NCBI RefSeq assembly: GCF_964656455.1
Contig: NC_135715.1
Span: 82,562,414 to 82,626,413 of the forward strand
DNA from: Halichoerus grypus
Taxonomy: Eukaryota > Chordata > Mammalia > Carnivora > Phocidae
Length of the DNA stretch: 64,000 nucleotides
Direction of reading: 5' to 3'
Shown one piece after another: positions 10,716 through 22,879 of the stretch; position 1 is the first letter of the stretch; every line of letters starts with the position of its first letter. Both the position numbers and the translations under genes were made by a program. The notes under the pieces are model-generated. The model worked only from the letters and a program-made list of their open reading frames with translations, was not told where the DNA came from and did no database searches.

Positions 10716-13358
10716 ATTTATTCCTTTATTCATAGGAACACCACCAGATTGTGTGGTACCATACATCAGGCCCTGGGCCACAAGGTAGGAATGCAAGGAC
10801 AAGAAAGGAGCACTCCCAGCACTGGGGGCACAGAGCCACCGAGAACACAGACCGCAGAATCACAGTCCTGGCTAAATACTGGAGTCCCCTGAGCAGGGTA
10901 AACAATCCTGATGCTGGGCTCTGCCCAGGGATTCTGAGCAGGAGGCCTTGAGGTGTGGCTTTAGGAGGGATTCAGAGCTTCCCCTCAGACCCCAACAGGC
11001 AGTACACATCGAAAACTACTGCTTTCGCACTCTCAGAGAATTCCTTTACACCTGATTTGTTGCAGAACATTTCCCCCAGAGCTTGTTTGAAGTACTGAGG
11101 ACACAGAGGTGGGGTGGTATTCAGTCCTGGGACAGGGTGTCCCACTTTCCCACACACGTTGTGTCAGCTCAAAGGGAGTCAGAAGCTCCACTGGAGGTCT
11201 GGTGGGTGGGTTGGCTCCCATCTTATCTGTTTACAGCTGATAACAAGAAAGAACCTTCCCCAGAGCCAGGGATCCGCTGCCCCTCACCAGGCTTCCAGCC
11301 CTTCTCAGGCAGCTGCTTCCAGCTGGGCCTTGCTCACCAAGGGAACCTGTGCTTCTCTGCCCTGAAATGCAAAGCACTCTTTTACAATACCTGTGGGTAA
11401 ATGAGAGCACGTGACAGCCCTTTCCCTTCCTGGAGCTGCCTTAGGCAAACAGCCAGAGACAGGACTTTCCATCCCTCTTTCTGGCTTCTCAATCTTGTCT
11501 TGCTGGCAAGACATTTCCTTTGCTTTTCCTACAGGTTCCTTGTAAAGTGTATATTTTCAGAACCTTATTTGACACAGAAGTTATCATGATTTCTGAGATT
11601 TGGTTTCAAAGACTCCAGAAAAAAAAAGGGGGGGTGGGTGCTGAATAAATGAGATTGGCAAAGGTTGATACTTAATCTCTGAACCCCAGTTCAGTGAATC
11701 ATTATCCTGCTTCTTGGTATATTCAAAAGCGACCACAAACAAAATATAATGAAAGGCAGTATGGGAGGAAATACAACTTTGGATACTACTCTTAGAACGT
11801 TAATGTCATAAGAATGGTTTGAATTTGTTCGATATTATCATGTAAACTGAAGTTTTAAAACTTCTTATTCAAAGAAATATAGCCCTTTAGATTATACATG
11901 GTTTTATTTTAGCGTACAACCCATTTTGCTCAAAAGAGTTTCTCTTGATTTAGAATCATATAATTTTATATATAACTAAACTATGCAGTGAACAAGTAAT
12001 AAGCATTAAGTTCAAAGGTATTTGTCATGCCTGCAATCACAGATGCTTGCCCGAAGGTGTGAGGGGTCCTCCTCCAGAGAGTTTGCCCAGCCAGGTCTCC
12101 TGGTCCCCCCGGGGTCCTGGCAGCTCACAGAACTAGTCCTTGGGAGGCCCACGGGAGCCAGGCTCACCAATTCCCTTGGCTCTATTGCTGTATTTATTAG
12201 CCTCTGGAATAAACCTCACATTTAAAGATTATGAAAATTAAATCAGTATCAAAGACTATTTCATCTTTGGAGGAAGCAGACTATTTCTAGAAAGCTGTTT
12301 TTATATTAAAATCACAGGACAATTTGCCCCAGAGTTGCAAAGCATCCTCTTCAGTGATGATAAAAGGGTCCCAAGGCCTTATTTTGGCAATCACTCCCTT
12401 CTTGGATCCAGAGCTTAACATCAGACAATGACTGGGGGAGTGCCCTCCCAACTCCGTGGTCTTCACACACTGAGCACCCTGTAGGCTTCTTCTCATAAAA
12501 TTACCTATTGTTTGAAGATCTAACTGCCACAGGGACTTAAACTAAGCCTCCGTTGCCTCTCCTTTTACATGGAGGATAATAAAAACACTGCCCCAGAGGC
12601 ATGCTGTATTAAATGGGTAATGTATATGACACAGTCACCACCGTGCTGGGCAGAGAGAAAAGGCTCAGTCTGTGGAAGGATCGATACATCCTCAGAAATC
12701 ATTCGTGGGGAAATGTCTCCCTTTATATTCATGCTCCCCAGTCAAGACTTTTGGGACCCATGTCCCACCCAAGGGCTCCCTTCTCTAGCTGGGCCCTCAC
12801 CACCATACAAGGGTATGCAGTATAAAATTTCCATTTTCCTGTGAAAACTTTTCTTGTTGAGATTTTAATTGTTTTTTGTGTTTTGTTTTGTTTTTTCGGT
12901 GAGGGAAAGGCTTGTTGCCTTAGCCACCAATGCTGACATCAGGGATTGACTACTCCTGTTGCTGTCAGCCCTGTTAACACCACTGAGGGGAGAATCAGCC
13001 CAAGTCTCCAGCCTTCACCCCACCCCCACCAGGTCTCACTGAGGGGACAGTCCTGGAGGCTCAGCATGGGCCCTGCCTGTCACAGCAGCTCACTGCCTAA
13101 TGGGCTTCCACAGCAGAACGCAGAGATCTCACTGCTGTTTCTCACGGCCTAGAGAAGAAGAGGAAAGATCTGTTTCTTCTTTTCTTATCCGTCTTATGTC
13201 CTAACGCAGTTATTCTACGACCTGGAGTAAAGATCCCTTCAAATACAAAACCCGGTAAGACTCGACTTCCTTGGAAACAGATCTACACTTCCTTGGAAAT
13301 TGATCTTCAATGTACTGAAGAGAGAAAGAGACGCTTACACCAGACCTGTCAGTGGGAA
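10716..13358. other. Upstream flank of CFC1, no gene recognised
   Basis: Nothing here reads as a convincing exon. The frame 11083-11400 has a Cys-containing C-terminal part but no recognisable domain. The flank must include the CFC1 promoter and 5'-UTR, but I see no clear TATA box within 200 bases of the start codon. The segment 12774-13358 is outside the duplicated part in this window. Confidence 0.4.
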
Positions 13359-13381
13359 ATGACCCGGAGACACCCTGTTAG
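13359..13381 (+). CDS. CFC1: CFC1 coding exon 1 (start codon)
   Basis: ATG at 13359 begins MTRRHPV plus two bases of an Arg codon, then donor gtaagg. Human Cryptic begins MTWRHHVR, so this ATG and this very short coding exon fit the family. Confidence 0.9.
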
Positions 13382-16300
13382 GTAAGGACACACATCATCC
13401 AGATCTCAGGGCCAAGAGCGGCATCCAAAAGCCTCCAGAATAAACTGCAGTGCATGCACAAATGTTCCTTCTCATTAAGGGACATGCACACTTCCTTGGT
13501 CTCAAAATCTAAGTCACGACAACATTAATTAAGTTACATCTACAAGTTACAAAATGATGGCATAATATTTATTATACATTACATATTGAATATACTTACG
13601 TTTATATATGATTGCTTTACATTTTAAGCATATGTACATTTCTACTTTTAATATTTTAAACTTCAATAATTTTCTTTAAACATTCTAGGCTTCTGTTTTT
13701 TGTCAGTTTGGCATTACACATCATCCACTTGGGAGACAACAGTAAGAAACATTTTATTTATACTCCCTTTTTATTGTATATTTATTGTTTAGTCATCATC
13801 AGTCTCATACTTTCAATGTTTTCAAAAGGTTATCAAGGAGAGAAACATAAGGGTAACAGAGAAGAAATCAATGCTCCAGCCCAGAAGCTCCAGCAGAAAA
13901 CACTCAACTGGACCCTGAATAACTCTGGGGAGGGGAATGGAAGCATGGATGGCTGGCGGCCCCAGGATTCAAGTCCCTACCTCAGGGCTTTCCAAGGTGG
14001 TAAGTCGCCTTGTCCCCCAAATAGCTTTGTGGTCATCTCCATCACTGGTCTCCCAGTTTAGGATCTGAGAACAACCTGGAATACATTAAGAATAAAATGA
14101 AAACCCCAAGAGAGTTCATTTTATCATCTTCACATGATGATATCCTATAAAGCGAAAAATATGTCCGAGTGACGTGCTCCTTTGCTGTGAAAACAAGTTG
14201 TGCCCTTTCATTGGTACAATGTTGCATTTGCACAGGTCTAGAGGAGTGTGATAAACATATTCAAAACAACTATCCCACTCCAAGTGAAAAGCGCACCCTT
14301 GTTTGGCTTATTGCAGACTCTCTGGCTCCAGACCCCACGTCTCTCGCGGGGGGGGGGGGATGATGTCCCTCTGGGGGGGACAAGGGGTTGGGAGGGTTTT
14401 CTGTAGTCATCAAAACCTGTGGGTGGTCCCCGCCCTGAAGGCCTGGTTTTAATCACTGTCCAGGCAAGTCACAGCCTGACTTTAACATATGAAAGGAAGG
14501 AAGAGAGAAAATGCTACTTGCTGGGGCCAGGGTTTCTCCTTGGGTCCTTGAGCCGGTTCCTGACCCTCCAGGACCCCTGGCAGTTAGTTTTGAATCCTTA
14601 AATTAACAAGCAGGGTTTACCTGAGCAAACACACATGGGCATGGAGGTAAAGTTTACTGCCTCTCCGGGGAGGCTCATGAGGCGCTCTCTGGGGGAGTCA
14701 CTGCGAAGGGCCAGGGGGCAGCGGACGCCAACACCCAGGTGTCCCCCCAACAGGCGCGCCCCCTCCGCTGCGCTGCTGCAGGAATGGCGGCACCTGCGTC
14801 CTGGGCAGCTTCTGCGTATGCCCCGCCCACTTCACCGGCCGTTACTGCGAGCACGACCAGAGGCAGAGGTGTGTGCCTGCGGGAGCCGGCTGAGAGTTGG
14901 GCGGGGGGAGAACCGGGGCTTGACCTTGCGGAGGGGAGCGGGCGCGGGCGGAGGGCGCCGCGGTAGGGGTTGGGGGAGGGGAGTGGGGAGTGGATGGGCG
15001 CAGGCGCTGAACACGCGCGGGGTGTGGAGGGGCGTGGAGGGGCGCGGACACGAAGGGCGGGGGGCCGGGCGGGGCGGGGCGTAGAGGGGAGCGGACACGA
15101 AGGGCGGGGCGTGGAGGGGCGTGGGCGTGGATAGCGCATGCGCGCCGACCCCGCTGATGCTGCCTCCCTGTCCACTCAGGGAATGCGGCGCCCTGATGCA
15201 CGGAGCCTGGACCTTCCACCGCTGCCGCCTTTGCCGGTGTGTGTTCGCAGCTCTGCACTGTCTCCCCCAGCAGACGCCGGGCAGCTGCGGTAAGAGGATC
15301 GCGTCCTATGCACACAGTCCCCGCTCGCAGGGCATTGCTCCTTGGTACCCTCCAATCCGCAGAGCGGTAGCTGTGCCAGGCGACACAGAAACGAGAAACT
15401 GGGTTGATTGATCACTTAGGAAAGTCACATTGGTTGTGAATCACATAGCATATTATCATTATTATTTAAAGTGATTCCTAAGTTTACTCTGCCCCGATTG
15501 CTGGGTTTAAATGTGTTTTCCAAACAGTGTCCTTTGAGTGCGCAGACTTTGGGGAGCACAGCAGCTGGTAAGCAGAGCCAAGCCTGGCAGAGAGGTTGCC
15601 CACTCAATCTCCAGTGACTGCCCTACACCACGCCAACACCGTCTCCTTAACTTTGAAATGAGGAGGGCAGCGGAGCAGGACAGGGACAGGCGTGGATGGC
15701 CAGGCGCCGCCCTTTAGAGCCAACCAGGCAGTGCTCCCAGAGAAGGAAGGCACCTTGTAACCACCCTCAGACCTGCCAGGCATATGAAAAGCCAGGAGGG
15801 TGTGGAGAACACATGGGGTGAACACTCATTTGTGAGAATTCTGAGCAGGGAGCAAACTCAAGGCACATGTTTCCCTTGTTAAACTCAGGAACATGAATTT
15901 CCTGGGTCAGAAAACAGACTTAGGAAAAGGAGGCACAGCATTTCCATCCCACATCCTGCACCCTCTCCCGTCTTCGGCATGCTCTGCCTGGACTCCAGTG
16001 AGAAGCACAGTGAATGAAGGCACACCCCTTCAGCCTCTTCATCAGCCCTGAGGGCCTTGGCTGTGCAGTGAGCAGTCAAAGCTCCCAGACCCCCTTTTCT
16101 GTTCCTCCGTCCACCTTCTTCGACTCTGGCCAAATCCCACGGTTGAAGGGGATTTACTTCCTGATACCACAGCCCTTCAACAGCACTCCCCACCCCTTTG
16201 TCCACTGTCAGGACTGCAGGGGAGGGGCAGCACCACTGGGGGTGGACCCTCCAAACCAGCGTCCTGCCCCTGCCTTCCTGGTGGGCCCAGTAGTGGAGGA

Positions 16301-19300
16301 GCGCACTTAATGACTGCTCAGCTTCCAGCCCACCTTCCTGCCCCTCCCTCCCTGTGCTGCAACCTTGGGGAGGATGAGCTGTCAAGAGATGCTGAATGAA
16401 GGTACAGCCCATCAAGCCCCCTTCCTGCCCCTCCCTTCTCATCCAGCTGTGCATGGTGTGGCCAGTGCCAGTAGGGAGAGAGAGGTGATGGTACAGCATT
16501 GCACGATGTTGCGGGTTGTCCTCCCTCTCTCCTGCCCACCGGGTTTCCCAAAGCCCCCCGCCCCCCCCTTCCATTTGCCGGGCTTATGCCCCTGATTCGC
16601 TGGCTGCTCCTTTTGTGGCCCAGAGAAAGAAGGACACAAGTTAGGGAACAGGCATCGGAATGGCAAGTGGCACCTGTGTGGTCCTACAGGTGAAGTCATT
16701 TCCTACATGCCCTTGGCGCTCCCAGCAGGAGTGTGGGGACGGGGCTAGCTGCGGGCATTTGCAGTCTCCTATGCAAGGCCAGCTTGGGTTCAGAAGCAAC
16801 AGGGCAGGGACCAGATTCCAGACCCTCTGCTTACTGTTTTCTATCCTTGGAGACCTCCAAGGCTGGGAATGCTGTCTGCCAAGGACTGGGGCAGTGGCTC
16901 CTCCATGTGACTTCTGCTCATCACAGTTAAACAAAATAGCCATGTTTCACAGTAATTTGTCAGGTGCCGAAAGGACAGGAGCACTTTTGTACTGTTGGAC
17001 CTTCCTCCCTCAGGGCGGATGACCGTGCTGGCTTGCTGACGGAGGTTATGATGACAGGAGGGATGGTGATGAGAATGATGATGGCTCTTAGCATAGTTCA
17101 GGCACTGTCTCCACTTTATCCCGTTTGATTCTCTTAAGTCCATGAAATAGGTATTATTGTACTTTTTATATTTGAGGAAGCCGAGGCTTCGAGGAGTTAA
17201 TTCCTACAGCTAATAAACATGATCTGATATTTCTTTCTTAAGAGATAATCACAAAAGGCTAATTGTCAATTTAGAAAAAATACATTTTATAACATTTAAT
17301 TATTTAAAAATAGTGCAAAAAAACATACCATAGCATATTGATGTAATTATTATTCTATGAATAGTAAGAATATTACTCTATGAATAAAATGGCTACCCTT
17401 TATGGACTACATAAGGACATCCCTAAAGTATGTCAAACACTTTTTTAAATTGTGATATAATTTGCAGTTAAGAGTATATTAGTTTCAGGTGTACAACATA
17501 ATGATTCGCTATTTCTGTATGTTGTGAAATGATCACCACACTAAGTCTAGTTAACATCCATCGCCTCCCATAGTTATGGTTTTCTTTCTTGTGATGAGAA
17601 TTTTTAAGATCTACCCTCTTAATAACTTTCAAATGTAGATTTATTAACTTTAGTCAACATGCTGTACATTACATCCCCGTGATTTATTTATTTTAAAACT
17701 GCAAATTTGTACCTTTTGATCTTTGGTCGTCACTCACTTTGCCCACCTCCCAGCCCTCACCTTTGGCAGTCACCAAACTTCTTGTATCTATGAGCTGTGT
17801 TGTTTTTATTTAAGATTCCACATGTGAGAGTTTATGGTATTTGTCTTTCTCTGTTCCATTTATTTAATTTAGCAGAACACCCTCAAGGTCCATCCGTGTT
17901 GTCACAAATGGCAAGATTTCCTTCTTTTATGTGGCTGACAAATACTCCATTGTGTGCGTTTGTGTTATCTATCATATATTTTCTTTTATCCACATTTATG
18001 TCACATTCATTTTATTTATATCATATTTACACATTTATATCATATATGTTCTTTGTCCATTCATCCATCAGTGTTCACTTAGGTTGCTTCCATGTTTTGG
18101 CTATTGTAAAAAATATGCAGTGAACACAAAGGTGCATATATATTTTTGAGTTAGTGTGTTTGTTTCCTTTGGATAGATGCCCAGAGAGGGAATTGCTGGA
18201 TCATATGGAGTTCTATTATTAATTTTTTGAAAACCCCCATACCCGTTTCCGTAGTGGCTGCACCAGTTTACATTCCCACCAACGGTGCATAAGCGTTCAG
18301 GATGTGAATCTTAACTACTGTGCCATTTCTGTACTCTTCCTATAGGAATAATTATCAATATAAACTAAAGATATTTTTGATAGTGTTATTTTGAATATTG
18401 AAAATATAGCCATATTCTAAATCTATAGGTGTTTTAAATCCTTTACTGGGATGTTATGAGGATTTTGAAGAACATATGGAAGATAGAATGGAAAATTATG
18501 TTCCTAATATGATGAAAGAGATGTGAATCAAGGATACATCTGAATGGGTGAGTCGCCAGTAGATAACATCATACTACAAAATCATGACCCTCCAGCACCT
18601 CCAGGGACCTGAAGGACATAGGACCTCCTAGGGTCCTTCTTGCCCTGATGCTCTGTGGGTCCAAGAATGACAGGCTTTCTTAGTGCCAAATAGAATGTCT
18701 TTTCAAGAGCATGGTTTTCCATTCTGATTCAGAAGAACACTATTAGTTTCTCAACTTGCCCTCCACCTTCTCACGTAGATGTTGAAGGATAAACTGAAAG
18801 TGAAATAATCGTGTTTGTTGCTGTGAGCTATTTTGTCATTTTCCTGTTACATGATGTAAATAGTGTTTTGTGAATAATATTCTCAATAAATATTGAATGG
18901 ATGGTCTTTGACCAGTTAGTTCCAAATACAGCTCCAAAGAAGAAACACCATATAAGCCCTTACCTGTTATTAGATTGCATTCAAAAGAAACCATTTTGAG
19001 TATTCTAAAAACGATATGCTTGAGGCAGGCAACTCTCATTACCTCTACTATTTTCTTCATTTACATTTGTTAATTTTGCATTTAAAGAGACAGTGTAGCA
19101 TAATAGAAAAAGCATTGGAAAATCCCTCCAAAATACTTGTTCAACTCCCCAAAAATAACTTGTTATAATGCTTACGATCTTTATGAAAGGTTGAATAATT
19201 TGCTTGTGTTTCAGTCTCTTCAACTACAAAATTAGAGCTGAATATTTACCCCATGGATTTGTTAAGATGAAAAGGACTTCACCTGTTATATATGATGCAC

Positions 19301-20867
19301 AAAATAAATTATTATTTTATTCTCATCCCCATTAACAGTGTTCAAGTCAATATAGTGAGGTTTCAAAAATTATTTTATAATCTAGCATTTATATGCAAGT
19401 TTACTGAAATGTGTTTTTTAGTTTGTGAACAATATCCACTAATTGAGGGGCATTAAGTTAATTATGGTTAAAAAACAACAACAACAACAAAAAAACAGGC
19501 TTCCAGCAAACAGGAAGCTTAGTGTTGAGCCAGACCAAAAACTCATTATACCAAGGGGTGGTTCTTCCCCTACGTAGCCCCCAAAACTTAAGTATTTCAT
19601 TAGCTTCAAGAACCAGTTTCGTGTTCCAAAATTTAGAGTCTTAAGTACTGACACGGTGAAGTAGCAAATTCAAGTGCCTTCAGGGGTAAACAGGGAATGT
19701 GAATGTCAGGTTGGGGTCAGGTCAAGCCTCACCTCATGCTTCCAACTCAGTTTTAAAAATGGTATTTCTGACACCAACCAACCCAAACAAGGAAACAACC
19801 ATCATAGGGCCAGAACCAGCCTATTCGGCCTATGGGTGACATGGCCCTCCAGGGTCGTGGCCCCAGCCAGCAACAACATGCTGTGTGGGAGAGACAGAGA
19901 CCCTTTGTCCTGCCCTCTGGGGACAGTCTCCCACGCTAGGTGCCATTGTAATGGGTAAGATTCTCTGGGTGTCATGGCAGGAGAGGAAGCCGTCTGGCTC
20001 CCAGAGGTATCTGCAAATTGGAGAGTTTTAGGAATGCTGCTTCTGGACCCCACATTGAAATATGACATTCTCCTCATTCAGGGTGGTCTTCAAACTTTTT
20101 TCTTTTTAATTTCCCACTCCCCTCCAGTAAAAACACTTGAGTATGTTCCCCATTCAGTGGTGTGAGACAGTGGTCATGCAGAGCAGGTGCAAACTTGATT
20201 TTACTTACATCTTCTTTCTCACATTTGCACAGGACTAATACACATGATAAAAATCTGTGCTGTGTCTGACCAAGTCTGAAAATGGCCTTTTGATAAGGAT
20301 GTGATACGAATCCTAGGTCACAGTAAGTCATCCACTGGAGACAGAATTTCCTTTTTGGTAGGAGGTCAGTTAATGGCTGTAGAACAATTGATTCAGTCGA
20401 TTCTAAGAAGTACAGTAAATATTGTAAGGCTTAGTTTTACATTTTCTGTAAATGTATAGTGGAAGTTCTAATATTGTCTCTCTGAGCTCAGTGGGTGACC
20501 GTGGGCCTCCCGAGAGGGACACCGTATGGTACTCACAGCCCCAATTTGCGTACCCCCATGGGCAGCGCTGACTTGGTCTAACCTCATTCCCAGAGCTGAC
20601 TAAAGCAGGAGCCTGTGAGTTTGTATCCAAGAAATGACTGCCAACAGGGCCTTTCCTGTGGGCAGCCTGTTTCCTTCCAGCAGGGAGAGTCAACACTGAA
20701 GCTCAGTATGGGCTGACCCCGTTCTTACCTGGATTATTTTTTCAGACCTGGAAGATTTTGTCGCCGCGCGCTCCAATGGACTGAGTGCACAACGCATGCT
20801 GAGTGTCCTCTTCCTTCTTCCGTGCTTGCTCTTCCAAAGCCTCCTCAGGGAAGGGGGAGACTGCTGA
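13359..20867 (+). CDS. CFC1: CFC1 (Cryptic), EGF-CFC Nodal co-receptor; 6 exons
   Basis: Join 13359-13381, 13689-13741, 13829-13999, 14754-14868, 15180-15289, 20746-20867. This is 594 nt, or 197 residues plus stop, with all GT/AG junctions and matching phases. Human CFC1 is 223 residues and mouse is about 200. Seen: signal peptide (hydrophobic [14 protein letters not shown], residues 9-22), N-linked sequons (NWT, NNS, NGS) in the N-terminal region, and an EGF-like domain about 90-115 with [15 protein letters not shown]. Thr96 is the usual O-fucose site of this family. The CFC domain has six cysteines (123, 136, 139, 141, 148, 157), with His128 and Trp131 in the positions that contact type I activin receptors in Cripto. 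A hydrophobic tail (residues 175-191) follows, as for GPI anchoring. Family knowledge: the protein presents Nodal, GDF1 and GDF3 to ALK4/7-ActRII at the cell surface and is needed for left-right axis and heart development. Cys spacing and the CFC1-like motif [15 protein letters not shown] distinguish it from TDGF1. The gene appears intact. Confidence 0.95.
13689..13741 (+). CDS. CFC1: CFC1 coding exon 2 (signal peptide)
   Basis: The acceptor is ...ttaaacattctag and the donor gtaaga. It encodes [17 protein letters not shown], the hydrophobic core and cleavage region of the signal peptide, and ends in phase 1. Confidence 0.93.
13829..13999 (+). CDS. CFC1: CFC1 coding exon 3 (N-terminal variable region)
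   Basis: Acceptor ttttcaaaag, donor gtaagt. It encodes the poorly conserved region beginning [13 protein letters not shown] (human SYQREKHNGGREE), with the conserved LNWT sequon. Its phases join exons 2 and 4 exactly. Confidence 0.93.
14754..14868 (+). CDS. CFC1: CFC1 coding exon 4 (EGF-like domain)
   Basis: Acceptor ccccccaacag, donor gtgtgt. It encodes the whole EGF-like domain from CCRNGGTC to RYCEHDQRQ. The exon lies in a CpG-rich block. Confidence 0.96.
15010..15130 (+). repeat. GC-rich minisatellite in CFC1 intron 4
   Basis: Units of the type 'gtggaggggcgcggacacgaagggcgggg' recur about three times with small changes (two clear 'ggacacgaagggcgggg' cores near 15044 and 15092). It contributes the very G-rich character of the 311-base intron 4. 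Confidence 0.75.
15180..15289 (+). CDS. CFC1: CFC1 coding exon 5 (CFC domain)
   Basis: Acceptor ctgtccactcag, donor gtaaga. It encodes [10 protein letters not shown] to LPQQTPGSC, containing all six CFC cysteines. Confidence 0.96.
17075..17215 (-). repeat. MIR-like fragment, antisense
   Basis: 'tttgaggaagccgaggcttcgaggagtta' and the preceding 'gttcaggcactgtctcc' resemble the reverse complement of MIR. It lies in CFC1 intron 5. Confidence 0.5.
17440..18310 (-). mobile_element. Antisense LINE-1 3' fragment in CFC1 intron 5
   Basis: Recognisable reverse-complement L1 text includes 'tttcaggtgtacaacataatg', 'gtatttgtctttctctgttcc', 'gaattgctggatcatatgg' and 'ccgtagtggctgcaccag'. Open frames on the + strand here are not genes. 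Confidence 0.85.
20746..20867 (+). CDS. CFC1: CFC1 coding exon 6 (C-terminal tail, stop)
   Basis: The acceptor is gattattttttcag. The exon starts with the last two bases of an Asp codon, as in the human (Asp directly after the last CFC cysteine), then [12 protein letters not shown] hydrophobic stretch [13 protein letters not shown] and TGA at 20865-20867 follow. The tail is shorter than in human CFC1 but has the small-residue plus hydrophobic layout of a GPI signal. Intron 5 before it is 5.5 kb, so a short alternative last exon cannot be fully excluded. Confidence 0.85.
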
Positions 20868-20869
20868 CC

Positions 20870-22560
20870 AGACCCTAGTTGACCGAACCAGACTGCTGAC
20901 CGAACCCACAGTTCCACACCGGCAGAGCCTTGGCGTCCCTGCGCAGCCTGAGCCAGCATGGTCCTCCGTGGGAAGGCCGGGACTTGGGCAGCCTCTCATT
21001 TTCTGTGTTGTAGGGAATAGATCTGTTTCATCTCCTATCAAGTGAAGCATTCGATGAATGTTTTCATTGTTTAATAAATATTTTCATGAACGAGACTGTC
21101 TCGCTTCCCTAAGCCTTATTTCAAGGTCTGTGACTTAGACACCATGAGTAAACACTTGTGCTGGGGCCTATTCAACCCTAAATTCTCTCTGATGATTTCA
21201 GAGTAAACAGCACATGGCCCCTCGCAGATGACAGCTCTTCCTCGAGCACCCCTTCATCCCCCCGACACAGATGCACCGTGGCTGTGGCAACACGTCCTGT
21301 CACGCATCTGGGCACTGTTCGTCTCCCGCACCGCTCTCTGAGTCCTCGGCCGGTAGACACGGCCCCACACGGGCTGTGCTCCGGGTCAAGCATAGCTGCA
21401 GCCTCAGAAAAGCTTCATGGATAAGGAAGGCAAGAGAGGGGAGGGAGGGTGGGAAGGAGGGAGCCAAGACGTGGGTCTGACAGCCAGTCAGCCCACCTCC
21501 TTTTCTGCGCTTCCTCTACTAACCAGGGCCCCTGTGACACCCTTTTCAGGGCAATTAGCACTGCCTGGGATTATCACCATCTCCTTAAAAGGGGAAGATC
21601 CTACACAGCAGAGCCCATTCTCAAGGCAAGGCAGAGGGAGAATTAGCACAAAGAGGTTACAGCCTCAGGCTCTAGGCTAGCCCTCCACTCTTGGAGTCCA
21701 GCCATCTCCTAGCCCGCCAGGCAAGCACAGCTTCCTTGCAGTAGGCCAGTCCCCGAATCTTGTTCCACACTCAAACCTGTCCATGCACATGATGCGCCTT
21801 GCTCTGTGTTCCCAAAGCTGCCTTGCTCTGTTGGATCTGGGAACTGTATATATCTAGTGACTGGGGAAGGAGAGGAATACATGAGCGGAGGCTAATGGGC
21901 CTCTTGAAGCCTTGGGTGGGGGGAGCCTTGACACAACCCAAAGGTATGTATTCTTCCAAACACTGCGGTGCCATCCAGGATCTGCTATGCTGGCGTGCGT
22001 CGGTTAATTTCGAGACAGGTGTTACCATCTGGTCTCCATCAGGGTTCTATGATCAATGTGCAAACAAGGAGTAGAGAGTGGAAAACACAGGGTTAATGAT
22101 TAATCATACCTGGGGCTGACAGGAGCATAAACCATAAGTAAGGAACATAACCAACAACAACATGAAGCTGGGTTAATAATGTAACTCATACAACTCTAGT
22201 ACTGCTTATGCTTTCAAGACAGTCTAGGAAGCAAGCATCCAGCCTCAGTCTGAACCCCAAGGTGAAATCAATCTGAATTTGCAAAACATAAAGGGACTGA
22301 AGGCCCATCTTCCTATCAGTTGCACAGTACTCGGGAGTCAGGCGTTCTAAGCTGGATCTACCAACGATACTAGCTCTCTGATAATTTTCACAGCCCTGTT
22401 TGAACCATTCCTACAATGAGAAATCGGAGTGAAAACAAGAAGAATATTACCAGTTATTCAGGTAAACAAGAATAAAATGGGAGCAAGGAAAGGACTCGGG
22501 AATAGATAATACAGCCTGTGTTAAAATATTAATTGATCAAGATATTGATATTTTATAAGG
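20870..22560. other. CFC1 3' flank, no further gene recognised
   Basis: Apart from the polyadenylation signal I see no exon-like structure or repeat that I can name. It includes a short purine-rich run near 21424-21466. Confidence 0.45.
21073..21078 (+). other. CFC1: CFC1 polyadenylation signal (AATAAA)
   Basis: AATAAA lies 206 bases after the CFC1 stop codon, followed within about 25 bases by a 'gactgtctcgc' stretch. It is the first canonical signal downstream and fits a short 3'-UTR. Confidence 0.65.
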
Positions 22561-22767
22561 CTTATGCAATTTCATTTAAAATGTTCCCAGCTGAACTCAA
22601 TGGAAAGGCCATCCCATGACATCATATTGCCCTTGTGATGATGTAACGCCACACGTACTGGAGTACTTTTGGGGACAGAAAGGTGCCCTGCCCCCAGACA
22701 GTTACCACAATGCTCCACTGTCAAATACTGCACTGGAGGGTGGTTTTGACTCCCCCTCGATGAGAGA

Positions 22768-22814
22768 ACACTACACCTCGAGGGGAACAGAGTGATCGAT
22801 GTGAGCTCTGAAGT
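22768..22814 (+). repeat. 47-bp direct repeat, left copy
   Basis: The 47-base text starting 'acactacacctcgagg' and ending 'gtgagctctgaagt' is identical at 23609-23655. It contains CTCGAG, ATCGAT and GAGCTC. See the right copy and the findings. Confidence 0.95.
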
Positions 22815-22879
22815 GGGAAGTCCCGCTGAGTTCCCTAGGCTGCTACCGAAGTGCTCCACGTAGTATGCACACATGTGGA

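Larger units (their letters stand above)
1..12773. repeat. Segmental duplication, copy A
   Basis: This segment is repeated in the same orientation at 51228-64000. The offset is 51,227 at every point I compared, including both ends, so there is no net insertion or deletion. Two differences were seen: A at 3750 against G at 54977, and T at 3953 against C at 55180. Even the pyrimidine microsatellite and homopolymers match in length. It contains monomer-like GC-rich DNA, a solo LTR, SINEs, an antisense L1 and the far upstream flank of CFC1. Homology may extend left of the window. Comparison was by eye, so a few more substitutions may have been missed. Confidence 0.97.
14735..15310. promoter_or_regulatory. 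CpG-rich block over CFC1 exons 4-5
   Basis: Dense CG dinucleotides and G+C well above the surroundings span exon 4, intron 4 and exon 5. It is intragenic rather than at the first exon. It may be a CpG island or simply the GC-rich minisatellite plus exons. Confidence 0.7.

Noticed and set aside
11083..11400. 105-codon frame with Cys-rich end, considered as a lectin-like exon
   Set aside because: Cysteine pattern does not match a C-type lectin or other domain I know, and no neighbouring exons were found.
14708..14721. CTCF-like 'ggccagggggcagc' in CFC1 intron 3
   Set aside because: Only the right part of the motif fits; the first three positions fail.
15885..16574. 229-codon minus-strand frame, the longest in the window
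   Set aside because: It lies in CFC1 intron 5 and contains repeated short motifs (REGQEGGL twice) from GC-rich imperfect repeats; no recognisable domain and no flanking exons.
17797..18149. Hydrophobic + strand frames (108 and 72 codons) resembling membrane proteins
   Set aside because: They are the antisense strand of an L1 3' fragment.
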